Shown: in pieces, positions 10,639-22,179 of the stretch
How positions within the stretch are numbered: position 1 is the first letter of the stretch
How the letters are laid out: each line of letters starts with the position of its first letter
NCBI GenBank assembly: GCA_033964015.1
Contig: CM066916.1
Coordinates: forward strand, 14,362,501 to 14,426,500
Source: Scolanthus callimorphus
Lineage: Eukaryota > Cnidaria > Anthozoa > Actiniaria > Edwardsiidae
Direction of reading: 5' to 3'
Length of the DNA: 64,000 nucleotides
The notes under the pieces: model-generated
Told to the model about the DNA's origin: nothing
The model's database searches: none
The model's input: the letters and a program-made list of their open reading frames with translations, nothing else
Program-made: the position numbers and the translations under genes

Positions 10639-11933
10639 CTGTTGAACGTAGCCATACATTTACTGCTTTTTCATAATTCTGCGAATTCTACGCCAACTAA
10701 CAAACCGCGGTCTAGCTTCCGTCAATCAAATTAGTGAACAGCTCTGGGTAATTTCACGCAGGCTTTCAACTAATAACGACTAGTCAGACTTTTCCACCAT
10801 AAAATGTTATCAAAACATCAAACCAATGAGCCTGTCTAAGAAGGCTTGATAACGCAGTTTGGCGTTTGGAAATGTAAAGTTGGAGCTCGCAGAATTTACC
10901 AACTTTCATATGTAGCTTTGTTATGCCTGATGCACAATAATTAAACGCTTTCTTATTAAGTTGAACAAACTTTTGTGGAATGAAACACTAATCCTGCTTG
11001 CGAGCAATTTTCAGACGACTGTAGTGAAACCAATCGTAAAGTGATTACTCCAATTCTGAATAAAACCTAGGAGTGATTAGTGATTACTCAAGATAGTCAT
11101 TTTATTTTAGACTTTCATTCACGATTCAATACGTTTTGGCAATAATTAGGACTTCACTCTGTCCGTTAATCCTGTATTCAGTCTTGTTTATGTCATGTAA
11201 TTCAGAGTCAACCTCCTCGATCAGTTTCATCTTGAGGCGAACTGTGTACCAAATGTTTATAAGCAACCAATGGACGATTCCAGCTATAAGCGCGCGCGCT
11301 CTCCATTAGTCAGAAATGCCAAGCCGTGTCCCACAACTACCAGAATGCAGCGCGCGTGTTTTAACACTTATTCGACAAATGTCCCACATGTACCGACATG
11401 CAGCGCGAGCTTGCGTATAGCTGGAATCGTCCATTAGCAACCAGCAATACACTTACTAGGCTAACGGCGCTTACATCATGTTGCTACGTAATTCAGATCA
11501 TGTGATCATTCATTTGGGAGGATAGAATTGTACATGTCTTCAGTCGAGCGAGCGCATGCAAAATGAAGAGACTCATCACATGATCTGAATACGCTGTTTA
11601 CGCCTCAGCACTCAATATGTGCTTGTTATTTCACTACGAGCCTATCAATAGACGTCTAGTAAAAAACAAAATTGTCAACGCAAGCAAACTGACTCACAGG
11701 TAGCTTGTTTACGAAATGTGTGTGTGTGTGGGGGGGGAGATTATAAGAGAGGCGGGGCTTATTAGAGCGTTTACAGTATGACTGAAAACATGTCATATTC
11801 GAAGTTTTTTTCCAAGTTCTTTATGAGCAGGTAAAAGACAACAGATACGTTTCTAATTGTCCTAAAGGAGGGCCAACAAGACACCGTTAGTCCAATTGTA
11901 TATCTACACGTCCCTGGGGATGAGAAAGGTTAC
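10639..11933. other. intron with three MITE-like elements
   Basis: About 10985-11095 is a relative of the tagagcgg..tcac family seen at 2221 and 3572. 11272-11435 is a MITE with TIRs tggacgattccagctata / tatagctggaatcgtcca. 11489-11592 has inverted ends attcagatcatgtgat / atcacatgatctgaat, which also occur in the element at 23.9-24.05 kb. A tg run is at 11717-11731. The segment 10672-10740 shares text with 33552-33640 (cataattctgcgaa..ggcttccgtcaatc). Confidence 0.7.
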
Positions 11934-12133
11934 CTTTTCCATGGTAGCATTCCACACGATCGCTATTCCACTATTGCCTGTTCTTGTCGTCACGGTTCCA
12001 TTGGGAAGACCGCTCACGTCAAATGTAATGGCGTCACCATCCGGGTCAGAGGCGTTTATGCGGATCGTGTTTGTCGTGTTGACTTTTATAGTAAACATCG
12101 ATGATGCATTCGAGAATCGAGGAGGACTATTAC
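11934..12133 (-). CDS. Ig/cadherin-like exon after VWD
   Basis: 200-bp exon, phase 1 in, phase 0 out, acceptor TCGACAG, donor GTAACC. It encodes NSPPRFSNASSMFTIKVN..., then ASDPDGDAITFDVSGLPNG and WNATMEK. The P-x-F start, DPDGD motif and beta-strand pattern match the putative Ig / cadherin-like modules. A strand-forming continuation is supplied by the next exon. Several N-glycosylation sequons (NAS, NTT, NAT). Confidence 0.88.
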
Positions 12134-12156
12134 CTGTCGAGTTAATAATAATAGAG

Positions 12157-12266
12157 AAGATTTCGTATTACTGTGAAAAGTGCCGCGGCATGAAAGTCGT
12201 GCCGCGCCGCGACCGTGACCGTGCCGCGCCGTGTCGCGGCACTTTTAAGTCATACGAAATCTGCTC
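12157..12266. mobile_element. GC-rich hairpin MITE
   Basis: agatttcgtatta / tcatacgaaatct ends with an inner aaaagtgccgcg / cgcggcactttt and a very GC-rich loop of gccgcg repeats. Confidence 0.75.
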
Positions 12267-12463
12267 GAATAATAGTTTCATGACATCAAAGACTACCAAA
12301 AACAATAAAATATACAGTATCAATCTTTCAAAAATACCAGTAAGTATCCACCAAATCAGGGATATCCAATTAGCGCGCTCTGATTAGCTCCCAGTGGGGT
12401 GATAATAGTGCGCTTTCGCCAGTACCCTGCGTTTTGGTTGATACGGATTGTTGTCTCACTTAC

Positions 12464-12718
12464 TGATTACTGCCGTGGTATTCACCAGTTGAGTACCAAT
12501 CGTTTTGGTATTAAGTCCAATGGACACGTCGTTAGTCGAAGCCGCGTCAAACAAGCAGGTAATGTCCGACTGACAATCCTGGAGGGCTTGCCGCCTCAAA
12601 GAGTCGTTTGCCCACTTAATATCCTCTATGAACATCGGCTCAAAGGACTCATTACGGTAGGTAGAAACATTTTCCCCAGCGGAATAAGTAAAGAGAGTTG
12701 TGGAACTGTTGATTTGCC
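12464..12718 (-). CDS. post-VWD exon
   Basis: 255-bp exon, phase 1-1. The first codon completes Trp (GLK-W) from the VWD exon. It encodes QINSSTTLFTYSAGENV..., then KWANDSLRRQALQDC..., CLFDAA and TAVIS. This short two-cysteine segment follows the VWD in MUC4/SUSD2-type proteins. Acceptor CTTTTAG, donor GTAAGTG. Several NST/NES/NDS glycosylation sequons. Confidence 0.9.
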
Positions 12719-13783
12719 CTAAAAGAACAACGAAGAGTGAGTGACAGGTGTAGATCCGGTAGAATGCAAACACAAGGGCTAGACATTGAGAGCGCAACTC
12801 ATTCCTTGTGCTTGCGCCAGTGGAAAACAAGGGACATAAAATGAACATTTGTTGTATCAGAACTTCAACATGTGATCAGTTTCAGCTACCCGCCAAATAA
12901 AAGGGATGTTTTATCTCGACTTAATGGCCGGCGATGATTATTTTTACTGCATCTGATTGCCGCCAGGCCCAGCCTGGTCCCAGTTGTTCCTCGTATGCAG
13001 TGATAAGGTAAACCGCTGAATGAATGTGCGCGGCCTTGCCTGTGACGTCACGTTCTTGTGACGTCGCGCTTCTACCACAGGAAGCCCGCCCAGAACGTCA
13101 GGGACGAGGCTGTCCAAGGTCTACTTTGCTAGATCCATTTCACCTTGCCCATAATGCATTGCTTTGTTTTTGTTCACATGATTCATTACCATCAGAAAAT
13201 TCTAACCTAATGCAAAGGAATTCTACTATTACGAGTTTTCTTGCGCTTGTACAGTAAAATGATCCTTTAAGGTAAAACTCCTTTAACACTTCAAGTGACC
13301 AGAATTGTCTGAAAAGGTATCTTCTACAAGAGTTTTGAGGTAGATGTGTGCCATGCCGCCCCTATCTGACAACCATGACGGTGTTACATTTCTTGTAAAA
13401 ATCGATACCTATCCCAGACTTGCGCTCCCATGACTGGAGCTGGCGAGGGCACAATCTGTAGTTATCTGATTAATAAGTATAGGTAATCGCATGGGGACGA
13501 GTAAAATTAGGGATTAATTTCACGAGTGTTTTCAATTTTTTTCCAAAATTGCCCGAGCCGTCTGCGGCGAGGGAAGTTTGTAAAAAATTAATCCCTAATT
13601 TTACGAAAAAACCCATGTGATTACATGCTTATGATATAAAAGGGCAAAATTCAGCGCGCGTGTTGACTTCAGACGAGTGCGAAGTAATTTTGCCCTCAAT
13701 AAAAAAAAATGCCCTCGCTCTTAGCCAATCAGCATCGAGTAATTTTGCCCTGTTTATTACACGAGCTTATTACATGAGCTTAC
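12719..13783. other. intron with palindromic MITE
   Basis: 13478-13635 is a MITE with arms taggtaatcgcatggggac...ttagggattaatt and its complement (attaatccctaatttta..tgtgattacatg). Nearby 13640-13760 has repeated gggcaaaatt / aattttgccc inverted motifs. Nothing coding at 12719-13470. Confidence 0.7.
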
Positions 13784-14113
13784 ATTTTAATCCAAATTCG
13801 TCGTGAATCTCTCTACTCGTCATGTTGGAAGGTAGCACGGTTCCATTTGGAAGAAGGAAATCATCATCTTTATTATCATTCCATGTGCCAAGAAGTCCAC
13901 GCGTTCGGTTTTTAAACGTCTCTGGGGTCGCCGTCACAATCGCTAGTGCTCCTTTGGCTACTGACACTGTCACAGACATGCCTGAGGGAAAGGCGACGAC
14001 GAAGGAATTGTCCTCCGGCCGAGAGATCACCACCCTGCGGTTGAGCATCTTGGTTGCGTTTGTTAAACCGTTGTAATTTATCGACGTGCCGTTCACCAAG
14101 ACTTCAAGTGAAT
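13784..14113 (-). CDS. VWD domain, second exon
   Basis: 330-bp exon, phase 1-1. Opens D-SLEVLVNG (Asp split across the junction) and contains GLLGTWNDNKDDDFLLPNGT, the hallmark end of the von Willebrand type D domain in MUC4/SUSD2/nidogen-like proteins, closing HDEFGLK(W). Acceptor CTTTCAG, donor GTAAGC. Confidence 0.95.
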
Positions 14114-15967
14114 CTGAAAGAGAATCAAATGAAAAACTTTCGATGAAATGTTGTTAAAAACATTAAACTATGACCAAAAGCGTATGCAGGATTTTACAAA
14201 GTTGCAGGGGGTGTTCGCAGGATTTTTCAATATACAGGCCAAAGTTCATGAATTCATTACAGTAGGCTTGCAGGCCTATCATTTGCATAAGCAGGGTCGA
14301 GATTCAGAATGTTTCAATATCAATAGCGGAAAACCAATAAAGCCTACTCAGAAAATTTGAAGGTTGTACATTCAGTTGTAGTTTAGAGAGAACACGAGAG
14401 AAAGTGTGGGCTAATGAGCCTTTTGCCACACCGCAATCCACTCATTTTAAAAACGTTAATACGTTCTTCGGAATAGTAATTATTTGATCTCCGAGCATTT
14501 TTATGACCTTTTTCAAAGAGAATTTTTTGAATTTCTTGTGTGGTGGCAAGAAGCTCATTGAACTTCCCGCAATGCGCTCATAATTCGAATGACGAACGTA
14601 AAACTTTCTAAATACGCTTCGTTCACCAGGCGCTATTTTCACTATTGCTTTAAAAATGTAAAGATTGACGTCACAAGATATCCGTCTATAGGCAGCGTAT
14701 GCCACTGATGACCGTCCTCTTGAAACGATAGGGTCAGTGTGAGAAAACAATGAGAAAAAGATCCTAGAATTTTATTTTGATTTCCTCAACTGGTCGATCT
14801 ATGGAAGGAGTGTTGGAGCCATTGCAAGACGGTAGCAATGGCGGCGTCACAAGGGGGTCCCCATTGCACCGAGCCACGGGTGCACCCCCCGGCACCATTC
14901 ACAGTGATTTCCGATTGAAAATATAACTTACCTACTACTTGATAGTATTGGGAGGGCAGGATCAAGAAGCAACAAGCAGCCACGAGCAGCCACGAGCACA
15001 TTCTCGTACCCAGAGCTCCCTGGTTCGTCATCTCATGGGGGAGGCTGTGGTGACAGCCATTGACGCATGCGCGAGATTTGGCACAGAGCCGTTGAAAGAA
15101 ATATCTTTCTGCCCATACCAACGTTCAGAACAAGTCAATCAGCAAAGGTCCTGAAATGGATGTCACAGAGCCTCCCCTACGAGCCGGGGAGCACCGGGTA
15201 CGAGAATGCCACAAGCACAAAGGTGATAGCACAATGACTCATCACGTATGCGTAACACCAAGCAACCACTGGCCATTAGCACTAGCGAGATTAAAGGCTC
15301 ATTATCATTTACTTTTGCCAGCTACTGCAACTGGACTAGGACAGGCAACTTGCTAGCACGACTCTCCCAATCAACACTTATTGACTGGGACCGTGGGAAA
15401 CAGTATATTTTGTGGACCCGACACCGCCGATGTTTTCCGAGGCGAACTTAATCATATCAAGTGTCAAAGGGAACAAAACAAAAATATAGCTCTTCTCAAT
15501 TTATTACAATGACTCTGGTCCTCGCTAAAACTAGTTTTTGTTCCTGAATGAAATCTCGCTTTGCAAACGCGCGCGCGACTTTGCCTGTGATGTTTTCGGG
15601 GTCACGTGACTTCTGTTTTTTGGTATTTACTCGCCGGTAAACAGTGAAATTTTGACCAAGGTGAAGCTAGCGGGCAACTCAGCGGGCAACTCAGTAAAGC
15701 CGTGCCCTTCACGTGACACACTTTCGACCAATAGGATACCAATCTCTTTTAATACTGAAAAGCATAGGCCATTGGTAAAAACAAGAAGGAGCTTGGGCAT
15801 CAAATTTAGCTGAATTCATTCTTAAAACTGCATAACAACATTGCAGATTTCTGCCCTTCATTCAGTCTTATTCAGGGCCTAAAGAGGAGTTCCCTAGGGT
15901 TGAACTCTTCACCAATGGCGAAATGTCCAGCACTTTTAAAGAGCTTATAACTTTCCAAAATGCGTAC
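14114..15967. other. intron; MITE at 15001-15207
   Basis: 15001-15207 has inverted ends ttctcgtacccagagctcc / ggagcaccgggtacgagaa and internal cgcatgcgcgagattt. It is the same family as 24395-24606. Nothing defined at 14114-14780. 15530-15960 holds two adjacent copies of gcgggcaactcag (about 15670-15695) but no element I can delimit. Confidence 0.65.
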
Positions 15968-16189
15968 CTTCTCCTTTCACCATATTCACTTGTACAGTAC
16001 TTGAATTCGTCTCTTTAGCGACGCATGCTGTGAACACCGTGGCGGTCCCTTCCCCTGGTGCCATCTCTGTTCGCGCTTGCAGCTCGAAAGAACCGTCCAT
16101 CGTCTGCAGCATCACATACTCGCCCAGTCCATTAAACGTGTAGTTAAGCCCGTCTAACGTGTTAAAGTGAGGATCTCCTAATATCCAGC
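15968..16189 (-). CDS. VWD domain, first exon
   Basis: 222-bp exon, phase 1-1. Starts (S)WILGDPHFNTLDGLNYTFNG, the classical GDPH..T.DG..Y.FNG opening of a VWD domain, then GEYVMLQ and FELQART. Acceptor TTTAAG, donor GTACGC. GDPH also occurs in RGM/mucins (autoproteolysis in some); cleavage here is not shown. Confidence 0.96.
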
Positions 16190-16517
16190 CTTAAATAAAC
16201 ACAAGATCGTTTCATTCTGAGACATGCAACCACTTCTTGGCATTTTTGCTCATCTTCCTGAGCAGGATTCAGATTGGCGTCGGAAATTTGTATTTGCGTT
16301 CACTCCGCATTCTCATTGGTTGCTTATGTCTACCAACCAATCATATGTTTATGTAAACGCAGCTTGTATTTACGTCATCAGTATGGAATGTTTTAGCTCG
16401 TTGCTCAGACGTCTTTTCGCGCACCACAGGGAACCCATGGACCGGCGCGATAAAAGAAGGTTGTTAACTTATTAAGCTATGGGAAACCTTCTTCACTAAA
16501 ATAAAAAATCAACATAC
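16190..16517. other. intron, nothing recognised
   Basis: No repeat or coding feature beyond short ORFs. Confidence 0.5.
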
Positions 16518-16663
16518 TGGGTCGAGGGAAGACATAGTTTCTGCAGTCATCGGTTGGTCTGTGCTCGTAGTAGAAGCCACACAGTTTTGCCTCTAAACAG
16601 CAGGTCCTATAAGCACCAACATCTTGTTCTTGGTATCGAACGGGATCAAAGTCTTTGTGATAT
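16518..16663 (-). CDS. AMOP domain, C-terminal exon
   Basis: 146-bp exon (phase 2 in, phase 1 out). It encodes YHKDFDPVRYQEQDVGAYRT, then CCLEAKLCGFYYEHRPTDDC and YVFPRPS. The CC..LC..FYEHRP..DC pattern is the AMOP (adhesion-associated in MUC4 and others) C-terminus, directly followed by the VWD opening WILGDPH, as in MUC4 and SUSD2. Donor GTATGT. Confidence 0.94.
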
Positions 16664-17548
16664 CTAGGTTTCAGAAAGTAGTTCAAATACAAAGTAAATT
16701 TAACAATGTACTTCACAGAAAATCAGAAACAGAAATAAGAAACAGACGGGTTGCAGATATCCAACGAGCCGTCTGTTGTCATTAGGGTGACTCACGCTAA
16801 TGGTAGCTTACAGCAGTTAACTCTATTTGCCTTACTTGTTATCGCTGCGCGTTTAAAATTTATTTCACCAAAAAATTCCATCTTTTAGGGGTGAATTTGC
16901 TATGGACCACACCTAGTTTAATATCACTTAGGGCTGGAAGTTATTATTCCTAACATTATGAAGTGATGGAGCTATATTATGACAGCCCAAACAATTGTAT
17001 AAGCGGGGTAAGGATAGGCGATACTAGCGTGCTTCCAGTCATAATAACTATAACGCTTGCAACAAATCATTACGCCCTAGTGGCGCAAAAGCTTTGTTGG
17101 CATTCTATTCAGGTTCTGCCGGAGTACTCGGCAGAACATTGTGGAGTACAATCTCGCTGGATATTTTTCCGAGAAGGAGAAGCACCAGTACTCATCATTC
17201 TATTGTAGCAGCATACTACGGACCCTTTTCACTTTTATGGTAAATGTACAAACGTTGTCGCTAGCCACCCCCTTTTCCAATCTTGGTATAATCTTTATAC
17301 CAGCCCCACCCCTCATTTCTAATCTGCCGCAGCCCATAGGTAGCCAGACTGCCCACAGGTAGATGGACTGCCCACAAGTAGACGAACTGCCCACAGGTAG
17401 ACGGACAAGTGCCCACAGGTAGACAGCGACAACAAAACTTCGGTCGCGAACGGAAGCTAAAAACTTTCTCATCATTTCCCTTTTGTTATTGTCTACTAAA
17501 ACAGATGAGGAGACTTTTGGCTTACGACACAAAACAATGGATCTATAC
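16664..17548. other. intron with 20-bp minisatellite
   Basis: 17333-17425 is a minisatellite of about five units of (ga)ctgcccacaggtagacg. The 205-codon minus ORF 17200-17817 reads out of the AMOP exon into this intron and is not a protein as a whole. Confidence 0.7.
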
Positions 17549-17828
17549 CTGCTAGCAGTGCCGCCGTCTTGATGTTTCAGCGACCACGTCCACCGGAACC
17601 ACCATGGCCACCACCAAAAAAACAAGAACGTTCGCTCATAGCAACACATCTGACCCCATCCGAATACGGAAGGGAAGAGTGTATAGAAACATGCATTCAA
17701 CCGGCCTCTCACCCATGTCAGTTGATATCGATAGAATCTCCAATCCCATAGGGCTTGGCGATACGTGCAAGGACAGGCCTGCAGGAGCACACCAGGCAAC
17801 GTGTTGAGATGAGGCAATCCTTCTTCAC
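17549..17828 (-). CDS. AMOP domain, N-terminal exon
   Basis: 280-bp exon (phase 1 in, phase 2 out), acceptor TTTCCAG, donor GTATAG. It encodes GLPHLNTLPGVLLQACPCTY, RQALWDWRFY, then Cys-containing FGWGQMCCYE and GGTASR, joined to YHKDF in the next exon. CPCT..QA is the AMOP signature. A very aromatic stretch (FFWWWPWWFRW) is unusual for the family and worth checking. Confidence 0.93.
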
Positions 17829-18554
17829 CTGGAAATCAAAACAATGCAGAAACCTCAGTAAAAACGGCATATCAATTAAGGTTCCACATGAAAAAAAAAC
17901 TCACACTCGTGTGTAAATTGATCAATATCAGAGATTTGGGATTACAATATTTCCCAACCATCTTTATATATGATTCTTTATATATGATAAGCAGTTTCCA
18001 TTCATGGGAAATTTGGCTTTACTCATAAATGGTCTGTGGGTGGGTTTTCCTTTATCTACCCCACTAGGGGTGCGTACCATTGGTCACGAAAAACCGGTAA
18101 TCTCGGTTGGGATTCCAATGGTACAGTCGATATTTCGGTCATTCCAGTTGGTACGAGAGGTTCAGCTTCAGAGGTTGTCTCGCCGTTCCAGTTGGAACGA
18201 ACCGACCGGAATGGTTTGTTCCATTGGCACTCCAACCGGTATTATGACCAAATAAAGTAGCCGATCTGAACCGAAGTGAGAATAAGCGAATGGTAAGCGC
18301 CATTCCACTCGGTATTTCACCCCAACCGGAATGTCCTGTACCACTGGACGCTTGACCAATGGTAAGCAGGTCTAGCCATATGCATTGGAGTAGTAAAAAA
18401 GGGGGAATGTTTGGGTCAACGCGATGACGACGCCGAGTTCGACCATATCTTTTCAGAGAGGGTACAAGTTAGATAACCATGACAACTGATTCTCGCGGGA
18501 TTCAAAATCTACAATCTAAAAAAATAGATTCATCTTTTCATGTTCTTCGGACTC

Positions 18555-18642
18555 CTTTCGGTGGCGGAGGCTTCAACGGGAATCGACCCACGACCTCCGC
18601 GATATAATACCAGTGCGACGCACTACCAACGGAATCTAGACA
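18555..18642 (-). repeat. tRNA-like sequence, probable SINE head
   Basis: On the minus strand, ttggtagtgcg resembles an A box and gtgggtcgattcccg a B box (GGTTCGANNCC type), spaced as in pol III genes. Flanks do not form a good acceptor stem, so a tRNA-derived SINE is more likely than a working tRNA. Confidence 0.5.
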
Positions 18643-19213
18643 TGGTGGCTAAGGTCGAATGTTGGGTTCTTTAATAATGATTTAATGAATGGACAAAGTA
18701 AATTAATGATCATCGCAGTTAAAGGAGGCAATCTAAGCGATCAATATATAAATAAGAAGACCTAAAAAGATTACTCTCCAATACACACGATTCCAGCTTA
18801 GACGATTTCACTGGAGTACGAGAACCAAGACAAAACATAGGTACGCAGAGCGTACGGGAAGCTATTTGCTGATGTGTTAAGAGTACAGGGACAAGGGCCG
18901 GCAGTGCACAACCTTGTTCCCAGCATTCCCCAGAGATGGAACTTGATGGCGTCATCGGTTAACAATGCGGTGTTTATTTTCATTTTAGTTTTATCTCTTA
19001 TAAGAGATAAAAAGAAAATGTTGTGTATAAAAAGAAAATATTGTGTATGCTCAGTAGCAACTTTTATTGTCTATAGTAGTTCTACACTTTCCACTATCGA
19101 TTTTGGAATAAAAAAATCATTTTTTCATATACACACTACATATACACACACAAAAAAAATGCTTGCTTGCCTTTGAAAAATGCCTTTGAAAAAAAAAACT
19201 GAAAAAAAACAGT

Positions 19214-19287
19214 GATCCCGCAGGGACTCGAACCCCAGACCTTCATATTCTAGAGCGAAGACTCTACCCCTGAGCTACGGAGGAAGT
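19214..19287 (-). tRNA. tRNA-like gene or pseudogene
   Basis: Minus strand: good D-arm text (TAGCTCAGGGGTAGAGT) and T-arm (TGGGGTTCGAGTCCCTG), 72-73-nt length as for a real tRNA. The anticodon stem and outer acceptor stem pair badly (about three mismatches each), and position 33 is not U in the best fold, so I cannot name an amino acid. Most likely a pseudogene or SINE remnant; it sits next to a poly-A/T tract. Confidence 0.5.
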
Positions 19288-20612
19288 CACGCGGTTTATG
19301 AGAAATTTTTATTTATTTAATAGCTAAACACATCCACCTCAAACATTCGATCGATCTCGGGGTTCATTTCTTGGACTTGTTCTTTCTCATTTCTCGCCTG
19401 TAAGGTTGTTCCCCCTTTCAGTTTCATCCGTTTCATCCATATTTGTCTGTGTTTTGTACTTTTAGTGACAGTTATTTGTCAATTTCGACCGGTGTTTGCA
19501 GAATTCCACGCTCGGATAACGACTCGATCGCATCACTGCACTGGGAAAACTCGCAATGATCCACCTCGTAAATTAGGTGATAGGGACAAAACAGCACTAC
19601 GTTGAAAATATGCAGCACAAAACTGCATATTTTCCAGCACTCTGGCTTGATTTTATCTCTTGTAGCAATAAAATTAAGAAAACATATTGCGCATGCTAAG
19701 TGGCAACTTTAATATTGTCAACGTTTTACTACTTTAACATATGTATATATTCGTCGCAATGGAAATATCCTGGATAATACACGATGGTGGGCATGTATGA
19801 CGTGATTCCGAGTGCATGCTCAATTGACATCACCTCCAAGAAGAAAATTCTCGTCCCACATGGACCACTGATTGGCCTATGTGGCCTATATATATGTTGA
19901 CAGAGGTAGAAGGCTTAGATGGAGAAGGGACCAGACACAGGATACCCAACGCCGAACAAGTGACTGCCATGATGCTTCAAGGGAGGGGATGGTGGGAGAA
20001 GTACTGATGTAGCAAGGGGGGAGGGTAAAGGTGATGCAGGGCTATGATTGGCTAAATTCAAAAACTTGTAAGGCAGAAACTTCATGACTCGTGATTCTTG
20101 TGCGACTGAAGTATGATCAATGTAGAAACAGGAGCAACATGGAGTGCAAGCTGGATGATTCCCGCGAAGTGACATACTCACATAGTCACATACTTCGAGG
20201 GCGATGACTAAGAAGCGATTTGCTATGCAGCACACTTACTCGCGCACACTTACATCTACGATCTGTCTACGTGCCAAAACCAATGAACACCCAGGGAGAC
20301 CAGTTCATATAACACCAACTAAATCAAACACACGACGGTGTTTTTTATCAGGATTTCCAAACACCCCCAAGGCATGGCTACGCCTCTTTTTGTTTCCATT
20401 TCTCAGTGTTCCCTGCTGCAGCAAGCTGTCTCGTGTCTGATATATTACTTCAAAGTTGACGCGGGTCTCAAACCCCCTAGTCCCCGTCTAAATAGGTTTA
20501 AGAGGACCAGGGCGAAGTTTGCCAAATGTCCCAAGGCCCCTTCCTACAAATCTACCATCGACACCACACCACGACCAGCCCCTGCATGCCAAGTCTACTG
20601 CACCATACTTAC

Positions 20613-20791
20613 GTTTATTCCACTTCAGGCATTTGAGAAGAGGGCCCATCTCCCCAGAAGAATAATCCAGGCGAATGAAACATATCCCAGTCAAGGCAAT
20701 GAAGTATGGTACGAATTCCTGTCTCTGAAGATCGGGTACAAGACTAACTGCTTGGGCGTCGTCAATTTGGTCGGCGAATCCGGTTCCTGAC
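20613..20791 (-). CDS. NIDO end / NIDO-AMOP linker exon
   Basis: 179-bp exon (phase 2 in, phase 1 out) with a pyrimidine-rich acceptor and strong donor GTAAGTATGG. It encodes RSGTGFADQIDDAQAV..., FIALTGICFIRLDYSSG and LLKCLKWNKR. It joins to EEGLPHL in the AMOP exon; C-x2-W upstream of CPCT is the expected AMOP start. Phases fit both neighbours. Confidence 0.85.
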
Positions 20792-21472
20792 CTACGTGAA
20801 AAAAAAGTATCGGGGACGTATCCGGGGTCAAATAACAAGCACATCAATAGTAAATAAATAAAACAAAGCAAAACAGTCAAGGTGTATAGCACGTTCCATG
20901 ACGGACCATCCGCGAAAAGTAGCCAACCAGCCAGCCACAAATCCACATGAGTCCGACAAGAAGTTGGCTAAAGCAAATAACTTCAAAAATTCGGATTTGG
21001 CCCAAGATCATTAATCAATAAAATTCATTCACTATAAGAGCTTGCACCTCGCAACACAACGATGACGAATTAAAAAAACATTGCGAGTTGCCGCGAGATG
21101 TCACACATGCAATATAATAGTGGGGCGGGAAGCGTTGCGTGACCGACACAAAGAACGGGCTGCGAGGGAGACTAGCACTATACGCCCGCGATAAAATTTT
21201 AAAGTACAGCGGCTTATCCGAGTAAATACATGAATTGTGTGCGCTGATTGGCTAATAAGAAGAAATCATTGCAAATTGCAGAGACATGTCACCCGCAGCA
21301 ATATTGCTTGCAATGTTGCGAAAAGTAGAAATCAAATCATTTTTTCCGCAACTCGCAACGCGACATTTAGTTGCGTTGCCGCGGTATGCCAGGTGCGCAA
21401 TATTCACTGCAGTTCGCAACGCAACAAAAATGCCTCGTGTGACATGGTATTAAGTCTTGTTCGAATTCTTAC
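20792..21472. other. intron, no defined element
   Basis: It has several ttgcgagt/gcgttgcg and complementary motifs (21000-21430), which suggests a decayed palindromic element, but I cannot set its ends. Confidence 0.5.
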
Positions 21473-21565
21473 CTTGGTAGATCATATTTAAGTCGGGAAT
21501 TGCCTCCAATGGAAACGCCTAACACGGCATTGGAATCAGCGAGATTCCAGAGGCTGTTATAGATC
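21473..21565 (-). CDS. NIDO domain exon
   Basis: 93-bp exon, phase 2-2. It encodes IYNSLWNLADSN, AVLGVSIGGN and SRLKYDLPR. It corresponds to the GFNAGDG..Y..LPGS-like end of NIDO domains. Only this frame is open and phase-consistent with both neighbours. Donor GTAAGA, acceptor CCATAG. Confidence 0.87.
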
Positions 21566-21699
21566 CTATGGATGAAAATCAGGAAGATAAGAATCAGCAA
21601 TCACTATATATGATAACAACGATTTTTAAACGTCTCAAAACGGCCATACCACCCCAGCATGACTGGTTCAACATCATCACGCGCATGAAATCAGTTCCA

Positions 21700-21875
21700 T
21701 AACACTGGGAATTTCTGCAGAAACCCATCCATGGGAAATGCTGAATTTCACATGGTAGAAGAGTGGGAAATGTTCGGATTTCCCATGGCTATCCTTGTGA
21801 ATTCCGAACACTTCTCATGTGTGTGCCTTGGGAAATTCAGCTTTTCCCGTGGATGGGTTTCTGCAGAAATTTCCT
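21700..21875. mobile_element. palindromic MITE
   Basis: Arms gggaatttctgcagaaaccc and gggtttctgcagaaatttcc with continuing inverted similarity (catccatggg / cgtggatg); about 170 bp. Confidence 0.8.
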
Positions 21876-22179
21876 GTGTAGGTACCAGCGCATCGTGACG
21901 TCACAACAATATCAAATTTGCAGGTAGGTAAGCTAACGAAAGACCACTACTAACAGTCCTTAATAACTTCTAGCCTCGTCCTCAATCTCCGTTTGGCTGT
22001 GCGGCTTGTCGATTTGTGACGTCACGGAAGATTTACTGCTATCAAAGGAAATCACTCGATACCTGCAAATCGAGACGTCTATGGGCTTTCTATGCAGCGA
22101 AGCTGAGATGTCTTTATGGCTTGTATGAGAAAATGTTAATTTCCGAAACAAATCGGTCCAATATATAACACATATATAC

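Larger units (their letters stand above)
17829..20612. other. 2.8-kb intron with repeats and tRNA-like segments
   Basis: 18050-18360 contains repeated ccggaatg / ttccagttgg / ttccattgg motifs in both orientations (palindromic element). The two tRNA-like stretches are listed separately. Poly-A rich sequence at 19150-19210. Nothing coding recognised at 19300-20600; the plus-strand 150-codon ORF 20338-20790 is antisense to the real exon at 20613. Confidence 0.6.

Noticed and set aside
17200..17817. 205-codon minus ORF as a separate gene
   Set aside because: Only its first part is the AMOP exon; the rest runs through the donor into intron and minisatellite.
19214..19287. A functional tRNA gene
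   Set aside because: The D and T arms are good but the acceptor and anticodon stems fail; kept only as tRNA-like.
20338..20790. 150-codon plus ORF
   Set aside because: It is antisense to a phase-consistent NIDO/AMOP linker exon with good splice sites.
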